From Pyrenula massariospora (lineage: Eukaryota; Ascomycota; Eurotiomycetes; Pyrenulales; Pyrenulaceae), in assembly GCA_021030905.1 (NCBI GenBank), contig JAGFMI010000020.1:248001-312000 (forward strand): a DNA stretch of 64,000 bases, in the 5' to 3' direction. Positions 48,290 to 61,379 of this stretch are shown piece by piece. The notes under the pieces were generated by a model. The model had not been told where the DNA came from and did not search any database. It worked only from the letters and a program-made list of their open reading frames with translations. How positions within the stretch are numbered: position 1 is the first letter of the stretch; every line of letters starts with the position of its first letter. Made by a program: the position numbers and the translations under genes.

Positions 48290-51200
48290 TTTGCAAGATC
48301 GCTTTTTGAGCGGGTAGAGATTTTCAAATACTTGGAGAAAAGACGTGTTCGGTGGATTGATGGTACTTGACTTCCTTATGAGGGTTGTCTTGTGGGCTGC
48401 CGTGCATCCTCATTACGGTTGCCTGAAGATCGCGGTAACAGGGATCATAACCAATCGTTTGAACAGCTTCAAAGCACGTCGAAATTATTCACAACTAGCC
48501 TCGTTAGGCTTCAACGATGCCTAGAAAAATTAGAGTTCCGTCATCGCCTTATTCGGTAAGGGATCGATTGCGGAGCGGAAGTCTCGAAAGGCTCAGATCC
48601 ATCAAGCGTACCAGGCATTCGGTGCTATCCGGGATCTTCGAAACTTAGAGTGAGCTAAAAATAGCGTGCGAAGAGTTATGGATTTGAAATGGAGGTCAGA
48701 GATGGGCCAGATGGTAGGGTCTTCTTGACAAGGTTAGGCGAAAAGACGGCCGGGAAGGACCAACTAGGGAGCAAAGACTAACGGCCGATGATGGAAAGAG
48801 ACATTGTAGAGGTGGACTCGACACTACTGTGTGTACAACAGGCCCGAAAGACTCCATTTAGCGTTGGCGGTTAGTGGGCCTAGATAGCGGCCGTGAGATG
48901 GAGATATGATGGAATTTAGCATTCCAAAGCCATGCGACGAACATCAAGTCCTCCCTGATGCCCGCCCGCCCGCCTGATACGCCATTCTTGGCAAACGGAG
49001 GAAAGAGAAAATGGTCTTCGGTCTTTTCGGCTCGCGCAGCCCATCCGAACCAGATCGCTGGAAATTTCCGTAGAAATCAGAATGTTGATAAGCAAGGGCT
49101 TGAAGACAGTGCTTTGTAGACCCAACATTTCCATTAAATGTTCAACACCGAGAGAATGCCTGGGAAACACTTCAACAACATACAGCAAGCTGGAGGATGC
49201 TCCCAAGCAGAGAAAGGAGTCTCCTTTGGGATGGCCGGCAGCCCGATAATTGGTCAATGTACGGAGTAAATGATGCCGATTCTATGGAATGCTGACACTG
49301 CTACTTAGTGTAGGATTGCGGGAGTGATTGAATCATGAAATCACCATGGGAGAGCAATCCGAAGTCGGGAGCCAGTCATGTTGGCTCCTTGCAGGTGCTT
49401 GGCCATGTGGGGTGGTAAGGATATTTAGGTTAGGGCTACGATAATTTAGTAGATGAAAGGGTCTCAGATGAGGGGGCTGTTTTGCATGGAGCCTTTTTAG
49501 ACGTCAAGTTGACCGCCAACCCAGCCTTTAGAGGCACGGCCGAAACAGCCCCGGTGGTATGTGGCTGAAGACGTTAGGAAGATGTGGATTGGGGCCTGAG
49601 AAACCGTTCAAAGTTTGATTCGATGTCGGACGAGGGTCTGGGCCGAGCTAGCTAGATTTGGTGCATGCCCTGTCCCACGACAATTTCTTTCACGACCTAA
49701 CCCCCACAAATTTGTGACCTCCAACCTCGGTATAACCCGATCGCGTGCAACAACGTGCTGTCACCCCATTTTCTTCGAAAGGAACAACACTCCCGAGCCG
49801 CTGCTCAGCCTTAAGGACGATCTCATCGGCCTTTCCCTGTAGTAAAAGGGACTTTCCGATCAATCTAGAAAGGGTCTGCCCTACCTATCGATCGAACGAC
49901 ACGCTAGTAAATAACCTTACCAACACATGACTTAAGAACAAGCTTTGAACTCGGTTAACGTCTGTAACATCTTCACTAGCACAGCACGTCCAGATCAGCG
50001 TCAATCTGCTTTAAATTGCTTGGATCTGGCAGGAATGTCTTGCGCTCAAACCGTTGCCTCCATGAAGATTGTTACGCAGTCTGTTTGTAGCTTGTCCGGA
50101 TCTATGGTCGGATGTACTATCCTACTGAAAAACTGCTCATGAAAGCTGATGGTAGGGTGTCTCCTATCCTTCCATGATCTTTTTACTCGAGGCCTCTGAC
50201 CCTTTCTCATATTTTGGCTAGCGACATCGCTCCAATGAACTCGCTGATTACCCTCAAATCTCTGTGTTCAAACAAAGTTTTGTTGTGACGATCGTGTTAG
50301 GGATTTTGCAATTCGGGTTTTCACAGCGTACCACTCCTCTCTGAGCTGGAATCTTGAAGTTGTCATATCAGTATCATTCCTCCTAAACTTTTCAGGCGTC
50401 AGTTAATGAACTGCCAAGCTTGAACTCACGTGTCGCACGTTCGCCAAACACCTATGCTTATTCATGCGGCCAGGAATTACAGCTCTCGTCTATCAATTAT
50501 TTAATTCAGACCAGCCCAGCCAATTCAATAAAATCCAGTGATCGAAGTAGAAGAGATATGTGGATAAAGAGCCTAAAAATTACTTTGCTTGTACCCCAAC
50601 ATCATTGGCTATAGATAGTACAGAGCTGCCGACGACTAATCCATACGAGAAGAGGTCGCTATGAGCACATCGTAGGCGTTCTCCGGCTCTACACTGTCCC
50701 TGGCCCTTCTATGCATGGCTCCCGTTGGTCACGAGGAGTTGATATAGATGACGATTCCAAGTCATGGTTCTTCGACTTGGAGTGGACAATGCTCTTCGAG
50801 TCCACTCTAAATCGATCACATCAAACTTTATTAGGTTGTGTCGTTAGCCAAACACCCCACGGGTAGCAGTCAATGACGGACTCCCAGATTTCTTTTCTTT
50901 TGAAGACCGTTCATGGCGTGATCCTTCGGCCCATCTGTATTCTCTAGCGGTCTTGAGAGTGACAAGGTAGACAGTCACGAAGACCGCTTCACGGTTTCTC
51001 GTCCGATAGAATTCACGATGGTCTCTAAAACCATGGAATTAGGCAGACAGCTCGATTGGCGATTGGAAAAGCACATGCACCGTACTCACTAACATTAGTT
51101 GGGTGAGGGAACACAAATAGTAGGCGGGCAAAATGCTTGCAGGAGATCTGGCCATGTGGAACATAAAGTTAGACTTTTCCCCTGGTCTGGTCAGAAGCCA

Positions 51201-52029
51201 CATGGCAAAATTTAGCGGCAGTGCTAAAGCTGCAGATGAAATATCGGGGCCTGTTGAGAAAATTCCACAGTGCCGGCTCTGGATAAATTTACTACATTCA
51301 TGTAGAGATAATGTTGGTGGACGCAACATGGAGGCTCGTGAAGTTCCGCTGGTGATTGGAAATGTGTCTCGGAAGGAGGTCCAGACCTATCCAGCAACGA
51401 GATCATCGGCCCCAAATCGGCGCGACAAAAGGACTCTGCATTAAGCTTATCCCTAGAGATAGACAGATCGTGCAACGGTCGTGGGGCTCTGCGCCCGTGC
51501 CTGGCTCCAAATTAAGCCCTGGCTAGCTCTAAGGCTATGACCGAGTCGTCGGGCCTCGGGTCCCGCGGACTCCAGGACCGAACGGTGGAACTCCTACAAC
51601 AACAGGCGGACATCTTTTCTGGTAAATGCCATCATAATCTATGCGAAGCGGAATTTGTCATCGAATAATGCGGCATACATCTTCATAACTTGACATAGCC
51701 GTACCAGACAGAACTTCATATCTAGTGTTGATGTCATAGTCCTGTATGTTGGCCAAAAATCCATTGTATTCTACGTTGTAGCCATTTCGTTACAAGAGAA
51801 GGAAATATCATACGCACCCCCAATCTTCCACCAACGCCTCTTACAAATGTTGCGCGAGGTCATCCGCAAAGCTAAAAACGAAAGTGGTCCTATGGGCCGC
51901 CTCGGATACTAGATGGTATCAAGTTTCGAAGATGAGCCTGTTGCGGAAGAGACCAGAGTATATCAGTGCTCTTTTCTTACATCAACATCCGGACCAGGGA
52001 ATCAACCCTATCTTCTTCGCTGAGTGCCC
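48290..52029. other. Gene-poor stretch, 3.7 kb
   Basis: No coding region can be supported. Open frames are all under 115 codons and overlap on opposite strands. No RNA gene or strong repeat was recognised. Confidence 0.4.
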
Positions 52030-52902
52030 TCATGGTAGGTCTAACGCTTTTCGTACTCTATACAGCCCTGTTTTGCTCGTCGCCAAACATCTACCTCCAG
52101 ATCCTTTTATCCCTTGAATTCGGGGCCTCTCATCGGTTTCATTGTTCATTTCTCCAGTCTCAAAAACCGAAAGCTTATCCTCATATCCTCTGTACAGCGC
52201 GTGCGCTACAGGATAAATCTTCTCGTCATTCCACCACCCCAGAACTTTGGCCTGGATTCGCTGCCGTTCTCTCACGTACGTGTTTATGTCAACGTCGCTA
52301 GATAGATCTTTGAATCGTTCACGACAATGTTTCACAGAATCTCGCACCTCCCGCTCAAGATCAAAGTCGTAATTTCGGAGCTCCTCAACTAGACCTAATC
52401 TTCGTACCTCGGTCATATTGTCTTTAGTCAGTTGAGAAGCGTCTTGAGGCGGTGGTTCCTCTGCTTGAGACCACTCTTCATAGTTCTTTCCAAGGTGATA
52501 GACCTGCCCGTCTACCCAAACGACCAATTCTTCGTCCTTTCGCCTATCATCTTGCTGCGAAGGATTTTCTCCTTCGCGCCTTTTTCGATCTTTCCCACTT
52601 ATAGGCCTTTTCGATTCGTATGTTCCTGCTCTCTCGACATTCTTATCCGAAGACACTTGAGAGCCCTCACGAGAGACGCTGTTCCTGGGCAGACCTCCTT
52701 CCTCTTCTATAATGAAGTTGAAGGCTGACGAAAACCCTCGAATTCTGCGGAGCCTGGATTGGCCTGGTATGAGATCACCTGGGTAGGGTTGTATCTCAAG
52801 GTCTTCATTGCGAAGAAAAACCCCATGATGAATAAAGCGGTGATTAGGTTCGTATCGATGCTGTTGGAACGGTGTACGTTCTGGTTCAGAGTTCGAATAC
52901 AT
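52030..52902 (-). CDS. Hypothetical hydrophilic protein, 290 aa
   Basis: A single-exon frame of 290 residues from an ATG, beginning MYSNSEPERTPFQQHRYEPN. It is hydrophilic throughout, with charged runs (GKDRKRREGENPSQQDDRRK) and a better-ordered C-terminal half that contains ELVVWVDGQVYHLGKNYEEW, FDLEREVRDSVKHCRERF and RIQAKVLGWWNDEKIYPVAH. Heptad-like spacing of charged and hydrophobic residues near 165-215 suggests helices. There is no signal peptide, membrane segment or family that I recognise. It is divergent from the Pro-rich gene at 53623 with a ~720-bp gap. Length and codon use favour a real gene. Confidence 0.55.
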   Translation of the reverse strand: MYSNSEPERTPFQQHRYEPNHRFIHHGVFLRNEDLEIQPYPGDLIPGQSRLRRIRGFSSAFNFIIEEEGGLPRNSVSREGSQVSSDKNVERAGTYESKRPISGKDRKRREGENPSQQDDRRKDEELVVWVDGQVYHLGKNYEEWSQAEEPPPQDASQLTKDNMTEVRRLGLVEELRNYDFDLEREVRDSVKHCRERFKDLSSDVDINTYVRERQRIQAKVLGWWNDEKIYPVAHALYRGYEDKLSVFETGEMNNETDERPRIQGIKGSGGRCLATSKTGLYRVRKALDLP

Positions 52903-53622
52903 ACTGCAACGACAAAAACGGTCAAGAACGGCAGTGGCTGGCAGGTGAGAATGGTGCGGATTACGCTGAGAGCCCAGAGGACGTTGTTTTAAGTGCCCTG
53001 GTATCTGAAAACAAGCCTATCAAGATGAAGCTGCCTTTGACAGTAAGCTAAAGGTCCATTTTATACCTGGTGTGCTGAAAACTGCTTTGTAGGATCTTAC
53101 CAAGTTCGATCAACGCCAGCACCAACCCACAGTAATGGTGACAAATTCCCGGAAGCTGCTTAATATAAAAAATGCTCGAGACTGTCCATCCGAAGCTTGA
53201 CGGAAATGCTTTCGATCTTCTGCAAGCCTCTAATGTAGTCTCTCCCCGACGCGCTTAGTCGCCGCACCCACCAAAAACGCATTCGAACAAAAACTTCCCC
53301 ATTGGGCAACCGCATTTTCCAGATTATGGGACGGAGCGAAAAGTCCGCTCACAATAGCAAAAATGCCATTTTTGTTGCCAAGATGAGTCAGAGGCAGGCA
53401 GAAATAATGGAATTTTTGGTGACGCCGAAAGAATAAGAAGATCGATCCACACTCTTCATTCCACCTAAACGCAAAGAATTTCAGCATCGCTACAGACCAT
53501 CAACAACATCAGCGACAACTAATTTAATACTCCTCTTAAGCCACTATCAGATCGGCTATCAAATCCACCACACCAACCCACCGACCTACTCAAACCACCA
53601 CCACCCTCACCGCCACAAAAAA
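52903..53622. other. Divergent intergenic region, 0.7 kb
   Basis: Between the starts of the hydrophilic protein gene (minus) and the Pro-rich gene (plus). The last 100 bp are rich in CCA/ACC and poor in G, like a fungal 5' leader. No TATA box was seen. Confidence 0.5.
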
Positions 53623-54264
53623 ATGTCCAAACCCACCACCCCCGACACCACCATGTCCGAGCCTTTCCCTCCCCTCCCCTCCTCCCCTCCGTCCACACCA
53701 ACCCACCAATCCGCCCTCACCCTCTGCACCGAGGACACGCCAAACACCCCTCGCCCTTCCCCCCTCACCCCAGAGGACGCCCTATTCCTCTTCTCCAGCC
53801 CCCCCTCGCCCCCTCCCCCGCCGCCGACCCCGGCTCTCACCCCGACAAGGCCCTCTACTACCGTGCCTGCCTTGACGCCCTTGTCGATTAGAGGACATGT
53901 CACCGCCACCGCCGCTGCTAACACGAACACCACACACCCCCAGGCGCACGCCCACCACACCCCCAACGAACGCACCCCCGCCCTCGACGGCCTTCTCAAC
54001 GACCTAAACGGCCTCTCTCTTACGCCCATACCCACCACGCCGACCCGTCCAATCAACACGCTAACCACCAAACATCGCAGGCAAAGGTATAGGCCGAAGC
54101 AGAAGCCCGGGGACCGCCGCGCTCGCCCGCACGATAGTCACCGCAAGCCCCGCAGAGGAGCCCCCATAGAGCTCGAAAGCCGGAGATTGTCGGACGTGCT
54201 GCGGGTGGTGATGGAGAGGAGGAGGCTGAGATTGGAGGAGATGGAGAGGAGGTTGATAAGCTAG
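53623..54264 (+). CDS. Pro/Thr/Ser-rich hypothetical protein, 213 aa
   Basis: A 213-codon single-exon frame starting MSKPTTPDTTMSEPFPPLP behind a favourable AAAAAAATG context. Residues 1-110 are low-complexity Pro, Ser and Thr, with a run of prolines near residue 65. A central word ALDGLLNDLNGLSLTPIPTT is more specific and could be a short helical motif. The C-terminal 75 residues are very basic (K-H-R-R-Q-R-Y-R-P-K-Q-K-P-G-D-R-R-A-R) and end in a predicted helix S-D-V-L-R-V-V-M-E-R-R-R-L-R-L-E-E-M-E-R-R-L. It looks like a disordered nuclear or RNA/DNA-binding protein, but that is inference. The minus strand is also open for 154 codons here; the plus frame is preferred for its start context and structured tail. 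Tail-to-tail with the xylanase, 183 bp apart. Confidence 0.5.
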   Translation: MSKPTTPDTTMSEPFPPLPSSPPSTPTHQSALTLCTEDTPNTPRPSPLTPEDALFLFSSPPSPPPPPPTPALTPTRPSTTVPALTPLSIRGHVTATAAANTNTTHPQAHAHHTPNERTPALDGLLNDLNGLSLTPIPTTPTRPINTLTTKHRRQRYRPKQKPGDRRARPHDSHRKPRRGAPIELESRRLSDVLRVVMERRRLRLEEMERRLIS

Positions 54265-54447
54265 GGGCGTGGGATGGAGAGGTGAAGGGTGGCGTAGGGG
54301 GTTGACTTTGTTTTTTGAGAAGGGGAAGGATGGTTAGAGATTGATGCTTGATTGCAATAGAAAATGTCGTCATTGTTTACATACATACAGCAAGCCAGTA
54401 GTCAAAGATATGTACAGCCCAATCCCCCCCTTCTCCCTCTCTTATCC

Positions 54448-55775
<1,328 letters not shown>

Positions 55776-57701
55776 GCTGAAAGGAAAGCTTAAAGCTGGG
55801 CTAAGGAACAAGATGAAGCACTCAAGACACGGTGGGAGGACGCAGGGAAATACTGGGAAACATGGTGCTACTTATCTTTCCTATCCCTGACGGCTCATCT
55901 TTTCATAGGCGCACATTGCAGACTCAATCGTATATCCGCCAGTCCAGACTGGAGATACAGTGCCAGTCGCGGAGAAATTAGCAATGAAAGAGCCCGGCAT
56001 CCGGGAGGCCAAGGCATGTTTAAAGTGCCAAGGGCTTCGAGCCAGCAACGTCGTTTGCAGTCGTCAAGGTCCCTGGTCCTTGGTCGAGGTTGACCTGCAA
56101 AGAGCCGCGGTCATCGAGACAGCAGTAGTCTTCTGATGGTTCTGTGAATATTTCTGCTAGTTCTGTCCCAAGTATGCCCTCGCATTGGGTGTTGACAGAG
56201 AGATGAGGCTGGTTGATTTTGAGATGGAGAGCGTGAACCCCCGACAGAGCCAAGAATGGTCCTATTTGAGGTTTCTCCGTCGCCGGAAATCCTTCAGGCT
56301 TGGCGTCCATGATCGCGAATTCATCTCTGGCGGCCACAATCAGTTGCTACCACACGGTATTTGGAACTTCACTAATAGTTCCTCGAGTCCCTTGCATCTG
56401 TTGTCCGCAGCGGATGACATTCAATGGCGCCTTCCGATCTGCATATCCTTCGACCCGAAGACACGTTTCGTGCTTTAGGCTAAATACGCGAACGTTAACA
56501 ATGCCAAGTTCTGCATATGGAAAGCCATGATTTCTTTCCCGGCCAACAACATCTAATCATGTGTCGTTCAGACAGCCTTTAGAGGTGGAAGCTCGCCCTA
56601 GAGAGCACTGGGTCTAAGTTTCCCCGGATTGACCCCTGTATAGACCCTGAGATCGTCCGGCAAATGCTTACATCTACCTCATCCGGCGATCTAGATATGC
56701 ATGCGATTCGTTTTGTCTCGGCTAAATCCAGAGATTAAGATCTAACCGTTCCTTGTCCCGGCTTACTGCTTCGATTCATGTACAGGCACAACCATCATTA
56801 TCCGCTCGTTGCAACGAAGATTATCTGGTCGCTATATTTCGAAAGAAAGGAAAAGAACCTCGGCAAGCTTGATATCACAAGCAAGAGTTCTCACTCAGAC
56901 CTAAGCTGAAGCCGGATCTGGCGTATAATGACGGCTCTGCAGCAATATTCCAAACCACGCCCTCCTGCCCTTCATCACCTACACAATTGACCTCGAAGTC
57001 ATTCTAGGCATGCTGGTCCAACTTTATTGTTAATCGAGGCTCTATGCAGGCGATTTGCTCTTTCATGAAACTGGGCGTATTAATGCTTTTCCAACCAAGG
57101 GGGCTCAGCGTCAGGTACTTGCAGGAGTCGCTAAGCGTTAGCCTGCATCTAGAGAGCGCGAGAAAGCCAGACAGAAACCACAAAACGTGAGGTAATAGGA
57201 TTAATCTCTTGGTTCTCTCAATTGTCTAGCGGTTTTATTAGATGTCACTCACGCTCCCTCTTCGCCGGCCGTCACTACGATCGGTTACGTCGTTCTTCTT
57301 ATAATTCCCTTGCATGCTGAGAGCATTTAATTTGCTTTCAAATGACACTTGCTAGCTTTTTAGCTATCACAGACTTCACACCTGCCTCGCATAAACTGGT
57401 CCACGATAGGCATTCGTCCCCGCCTCACAGCTTTATCGCTACTTTTCCTCTCCTTCATCTCCTAGTCTTCTGAATGGTCTTGTCCAGTGAGTATCACTTT
57501 TACCGATTGTCTTGAAGTCAGTGAATTCGCACGATGCACAGGTGAAAGAATAAACAAAATGTGATTCTCGACAAGGTGATAAGAAAGACGTGATCTTTCT
57601 CGGTCACCAAGCGCGGTTAGCGCCAAGGAGCGTGTTGCGAGGTAAACAATGCACGCCACAGGTATCACGACAGTGATACTGAGCAATTTTTGCATCACAT
57701 T
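55776..57701. other. Intergenic, 1.9 kb
   Basis: Contains the xylanase promoter (minus strand), a doubtful small frame described separately at 56020-56337, and the promoter of the APH-like gene. No repeats of note. Confidence 0.4.
56020..56292 (-). CDS. Doubtful small ORF, possible hypothetical protein
   Basis: A minus frame running to 56020 reads MDAKPEGFPATEKPQIGPFL from an ATG near 56310 and continues with L-H-L-K-I-N-Q-P-H-L, C-E-G-I-L-G-T-E-L-A-E-I-F and D-Y-C-C-L-D-D-R-G-S. Composition looks coding. The frame is open a short way upstream without an ATG. A separate ATG at 56528 gives a short hydrophobic M-A-F-H-M-Q-N-L-A-L-L-T-F-A-Y-L-A, but I found no convincing intron to join it. It may be a small gene, an exon of an unrecognised gene, or a relic. 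Boundaries are uncertain. Confidence 0.25.
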   Translation of the reverse strand, partial: GFPATEKPQIGPFLALSGVHALHLKINQPHLSVNTQCEGILGTELAEIFTEPSEDYCCLDDRGSLQVNLDQGPGTLTTANDVAGSKPLAL

Positions 57702-57708
57702 TATATAA
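57702..57708 (+). promoter_or_regulatory. TATA box of the APH-like gene
   Basis: TATATAA about 93 bp before the ATG at 57801, a normal TATA-to-ATG distance for filamentous fungi with a short leader. Confidence 0.5.
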
Positions 57709-57800
57709 GACCACGCCCTGCACTCATCTCGCCAAAGCAACTTAAACGTGTAAATGGCCATTTCCTCTTCAATCCTCTCGCAAGCCTCCCTAAACAACAA

Positions 57801-59465
57801 ATGAGTGACATCAGTGCATGGACGGGCGCAGAAGGCGCACCGACCAAAGAAAGCCGAGAAAATTCTGTGAAATGCGACGCCGAGTGCGACTGGGCGGCCG
57901 CTCGGAAGGTATGCTCGGATTTACGCGGTGGCATCGCCTGTGAACTTGAAGGCGACTTCTCTCTTGGAACCAGGAAGCTGGCGCGTAAGATTCGCTTTGA
58001 AGATAATGTATGCTGGGTCATCTGTGTGTGGATGAATAAGAATACCAACTGTGAGCTTGGCTTCAAGAGTGAGGCAGCGACTTGTCGCTTTCTGAGGTAG
58101 CCCACCGTCGTTTTCCCTCTTTCGTGTTGCGCCTAATAATGCGTAGTGAGAGAACCAGTCTTCCTACACCAAGATGCCATGCTTGGACGCCATCTTCATC
58201 CAATCCTGTTGGTCGCGCGTATATCATTCTTGACTTTGTAGATGGAAAGCGAGCCGACAGCCTGCCGTGGGGACCTTACATGCACCCCGGGGAGCCAGAG
58301 CAATGGAAGCACCTCATGAACCAGATGGCTGAATACCAAGCGGAGCTTGCTGCTCAAAAGCTGCCCTTTATTGGGTCCATTTTTGAGGATGAAAATGGCA
58401 ATTTTATGGTCAGCAAGGATATCTGGAGTGAGAAAGGCCCTTTTTACACTGCCCAGGGATATTACGAGATGCTTGCTACGTCGATGCAGATCCATGCCAT
58501 GCAACGGGTAAAGGAGACAGCCGAATTGCAGATCAAGAACCAGAGTCCGGGTTTCCTTTTGCCTGCCTACTTCAACTTGCTAATGCCGAAGCTTGCAAAT
58601 TCTCACAACGATAGGGGGCCTTTCGGGCTGGCTAACCAGGATTTTGGTCTTCACAATCTTCTCATTGACAACGAATTCAATATCACCGGCATCATTGACA
58701 TTGATGGTATCATGGCTGCACCTCTACCGGTGTGTGCACAATATCCCCTTCACTCTCCATTTGACCACGTCCCGGCACCTGGATGTCGTCCAAATCCAGA
58801 CGATAGAACCATTTCGCATTACAAGAATCAAGCAAAAGCTTACGTCGATGCAATCAGAGTCGCTGAGCGCCGGCGCGTAGGCGAAGATACTCCAACTCCT
58901 ATAGCGGACGCATTTGAAGGAACACCAGCAAGATTCGTCCGAGCTATACACCACTATGGAAGCGGCGGCGGTGCTGAAAATGAGGAATGGATGGCAAGCA
59001 TGCTCCATCTAACCGTTACAACGATGAAGGACCACTTTTCTAGTAGGTTATACCCTCTTTGATCTATAGTACATTGACTTATCCATTTTTCAAGGCGTTA
59101 AGGCCACCGACTTTGCGCGGGACAACCTCGGAGATCCGGCAAGGGATCTTCCTTCCTCCGCTGGGAGCTGGGGAGCCCCCAGCACATTCCATAATATCGA
59201 TGAAGCCTTTTCAGAGCTTGTGATCGCGGGTGAGGGGGGAACGGAAGCTGGGGAAGAGAAGGAGAACGAAGTTCCGCCAGCTCTAACTTTCTCGCTAGAA
59301 GAGTCGGAGAAAGACTGGATGTCGACGCCTGAGGAAGGAGAGCAGTGGGAGATGGACAAGTCGTGGATTCAAGATCCCAGTCTTCCGGGCATTGTAGGGA
59401 ATTGGGCAGGGGAAGCAGGGGAAAATTGGGACGATTCCAAGCTTGAGCGACATGATGTGTGGTGA
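57801..59465 (+). CDS. APH-family phosphotransferase-like protein with acidic C-terminal extension
   Basis: This three-exon gene has exons 57801-58096, 58147-59042 and 59095-59465, introns of 50 and 52 nt, and encodes 520 residues. The N-terminal lobe includes FSLGTRKLARKIRFEDNVCW. The hinge-like Y-I-I-L-D-F-V-D-G-K follows. The Brenner-like catalytic loop is N-Q-D-F-G-L-H-N-L-L-I-D near residue 262, with the catalytic Asp and metal-binding Asn kept but the usual first His replaced by Asn. I-I-D-I-D-G supplies the DFG-like metal Asp. This matches the large fungal aminoglycoside-phosphotransferase-like (APH) group, whose natural substrates are mostly unknown; antibiotic resistance should not be assumed. 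The last exon adds about 120 residues rich in Glu, Gly and Trp (K-D-W-M-S-T-P-E-E-G-E-Q-W-E-M-D) that are not part of the kinase fold. The start at MSDISAWTG is the first sensible ATG after a TATA box. Confidence 0.82.
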
Positions 59466-60520
59466 AGAAAGTGAGGCTAGGCAGGAAATTCTCCTGCTTT
59501 TTGGAACATTGTCAAGAAATGCAGCCGATAAGCCCTCATTGTAGCACAGAATGTATGACAAGATCTTCGCTTTCTTGTATGAAAAAATCCTATCATGAAC
59601 AGACCCTATCGTCCTGGGTTGTGAAGGCCGTCGAATGCCTTCACCTGCACCTTGATGTAGTCTTGTTCATCCCGCACAACTGGCAAGTCAATGCATGCAA
59701 GACATTTCCTTCGATCCAAGATCTATAATAAACATTACATGCTGTTCAACTCTTCTCCGGACGTCATTCCCTGTCGCACACCAAACACCATCCCCAAACC
59801 AGCCAAGCCTACAGCGTCCCCCGAAAAATAGCGCCCACGCCGGCCCGCCGCAAAACGACTCCACCGCAATTTCCAACCCCTATCTCATGTCCCAGATCCT
59901 CCAACCACCGCTCCCGTTACACAGAGCCGCCGACGGCTGTTCCTGATCTAACTGTATCTCATGTCGAACAAACAATTCCATTGGCCGAAACGGTGGTCAC
60001 ACTCGGGGATTATTGTGCGACTATCTTCATCGCGCATGATACTAGCACCCTGGGCTAGGAGGGAGCTCGTAGCTCGCTAGCTGGGAGGAGGTAGGTGGCC
60101 GTTTGTTCTGCGTGTTTCTTCTCCTTCTCTGTTCTGTTGTGTTCATTCTGCTTCGTTGTCGATGTGAACAGAAGCTTGACGCCCAGCGATCGCGTGGTGA
60201 AGGGTTGTCGAGTCGTTGAGATCAGTCTGCACGCTGCACTCTTTTGTGTGGGACTGGTCGTTCATTCTTTTTTCGTGGAGGATTGAGAGGAGATACATAC
60301 GCTCTTTTGTGAAGCCCCTGGGAGCACACGACATCCGACCAACCGTCAATAACCATCGAACTCGACATCATTCCTTCCGACTGTACATCGACACCCCGTC
60401 CATCAAGCGAGATCTTCATCTCCCGACCTCAAAGTCCGAACCGCTCCATCTCAACCACCCTCTCTCCCTCTCCCTCCACCCCCAAACCCTCACCTTCAAC
60501 AAAACCGGAAGCCAAAAAGA
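59466..60520. other. Intergenic, 1.05 kb
   Basis: 3' flank of the APH-like gene, then promoter and long C/T-rich leader of the small membrane-protein gene, which becomes almost free of G between 60420 and 60515. No gene. Confidence 0.5.
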
Positions 60521-60944
60521 ATGGCAGGAATCCGCGACCCCGCCTTCTGGCGCCGCTTCAGCATGGCCGCCCACCTCGAGCAAGAAAAAGCCGGCCCCTT
60601 TGCCGACTCGTCCTCAAAATCCCCCTCCCCCTCCCCCTCCCTCACATCTTCCTCCTCATCCTCTCGTCCTGAGCTCAAGCATTCGTAAGTAGTATCCCCC
60701 CCCCAAGTACTCCTTGTGCTCGAATAGTCGTTGCACTCCTGTGTCGCTTCGCTCCAAGCTGACGCTTGTACGCAGAGAAAGCTGGCTGCAGCGCCACCAC
60801 GCGAAGCGCAAGCGCGCCCGGCTGATCGGGTGGCTGATTGTGCTGTTTGTTGTGCTGCTGATTGCGGGGATCGCCGTGGGGGTGTGGTGGATGGAGAGGA
60901 AGGGGTGGTATGGGGTTTTTGGGGAGCATAAGAAAGATTCGTGA
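60521..60944 (+). CDS. Small conserved single-pass membrane protein, 110 aa
   Basis: This two-exon gene has exons 60521-60684 and 60776-60944 with a 91-nt intron from GTAAGT to CGCAG; joining gives ...K-H-S-E-S-W-L-Q-R-H-H-A. The protein begins MAGIRDPAFWRRFSMAAHLE. A Ser/Pro-rich linker follows, then the basic RHHAKRKRARLIG and one hydrophobic helix WLIVLFVVLLIAGIAVGVWW near residues 75-95, and a short C terminus ending G-E-H-K-K-D-S. The basic residues before the helix predict the N terminus in the cytoplasm. I believe the R-D-P-A-F-W-x-R-F-S start is conserved in small Pezizomycotina membrane proteins of unknown function. No signal peptide. Confidence 0.75.
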
Positions 60945-61020
60945 GGAGGCGAGGGAGTGGAGCGAGGTTTTTTGACTAGCGTTGTGGATGGGGGAATGGT
61001 ATGAGCGTGGGGCCTTAAGG

Positions 61021-61080
61021 GAGATAAGATGGGATGCGATGAGAGGAGGAGGGGATAGATGGGATGGGATGGGATAGATT
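61021..61080 (+). repeat. GGGAT/GATA simple-sequence tract
   Basis: Sixty bases dominated by GATAAGATGGGAT and GATGGGATGGGATGGGAT words. It resembles in wording the G/A-rich minisatellite at 12762-12870, nearly 50 kb away, but the units are shorter. Confidence 0.6.
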
Positions 61081-61359
61081 ACTTATAGACGGGAACGGGG
61101 TGGGCGTCCTACCACTGACTAACTAACTACCGCCGCCGACCAAGGTAAGGCGAGGGAGATAATGAATAATGCATGGCCACATGAAGAAAACTTTTCGGCG
61201 CCGGTGGTGAGAAAGTGTGTCACGGATTCTTCTACAATGACGGCGAGGTATTGACGGTATTAGCATTTCCTTTTCTGCCTGAGACACCTAGGTGACTGTA
61301 AGGACTTTTGATATCATACCCTTGTGAGCTCGTTCCATCTCGCGCGTGGAAAGATCGCG

Positions 61360-61379
61360 CTATCTATCTAGATAGATAG
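61360..61379. repeat. Perfect 20-bp palindrome of GATA units
   Basis: CTATCTATCT is followed without spacer by its reverse complement AGATAGATAG, within a CTAT/GATA microsatellite. It can form a hairpin in transcripts from either of the converging genes; any GATA-factor role is speculative. Confidence 0.8.

Noticed and set aside
53607-54071. 154-codon minus frame opposite the Pro-rich gene
   Set aside because: A Val/Gly/Arg-rich mirror of a Pro/Ser/Thr-rich coding strand, a typical shadow; the plus frame has the better start context.
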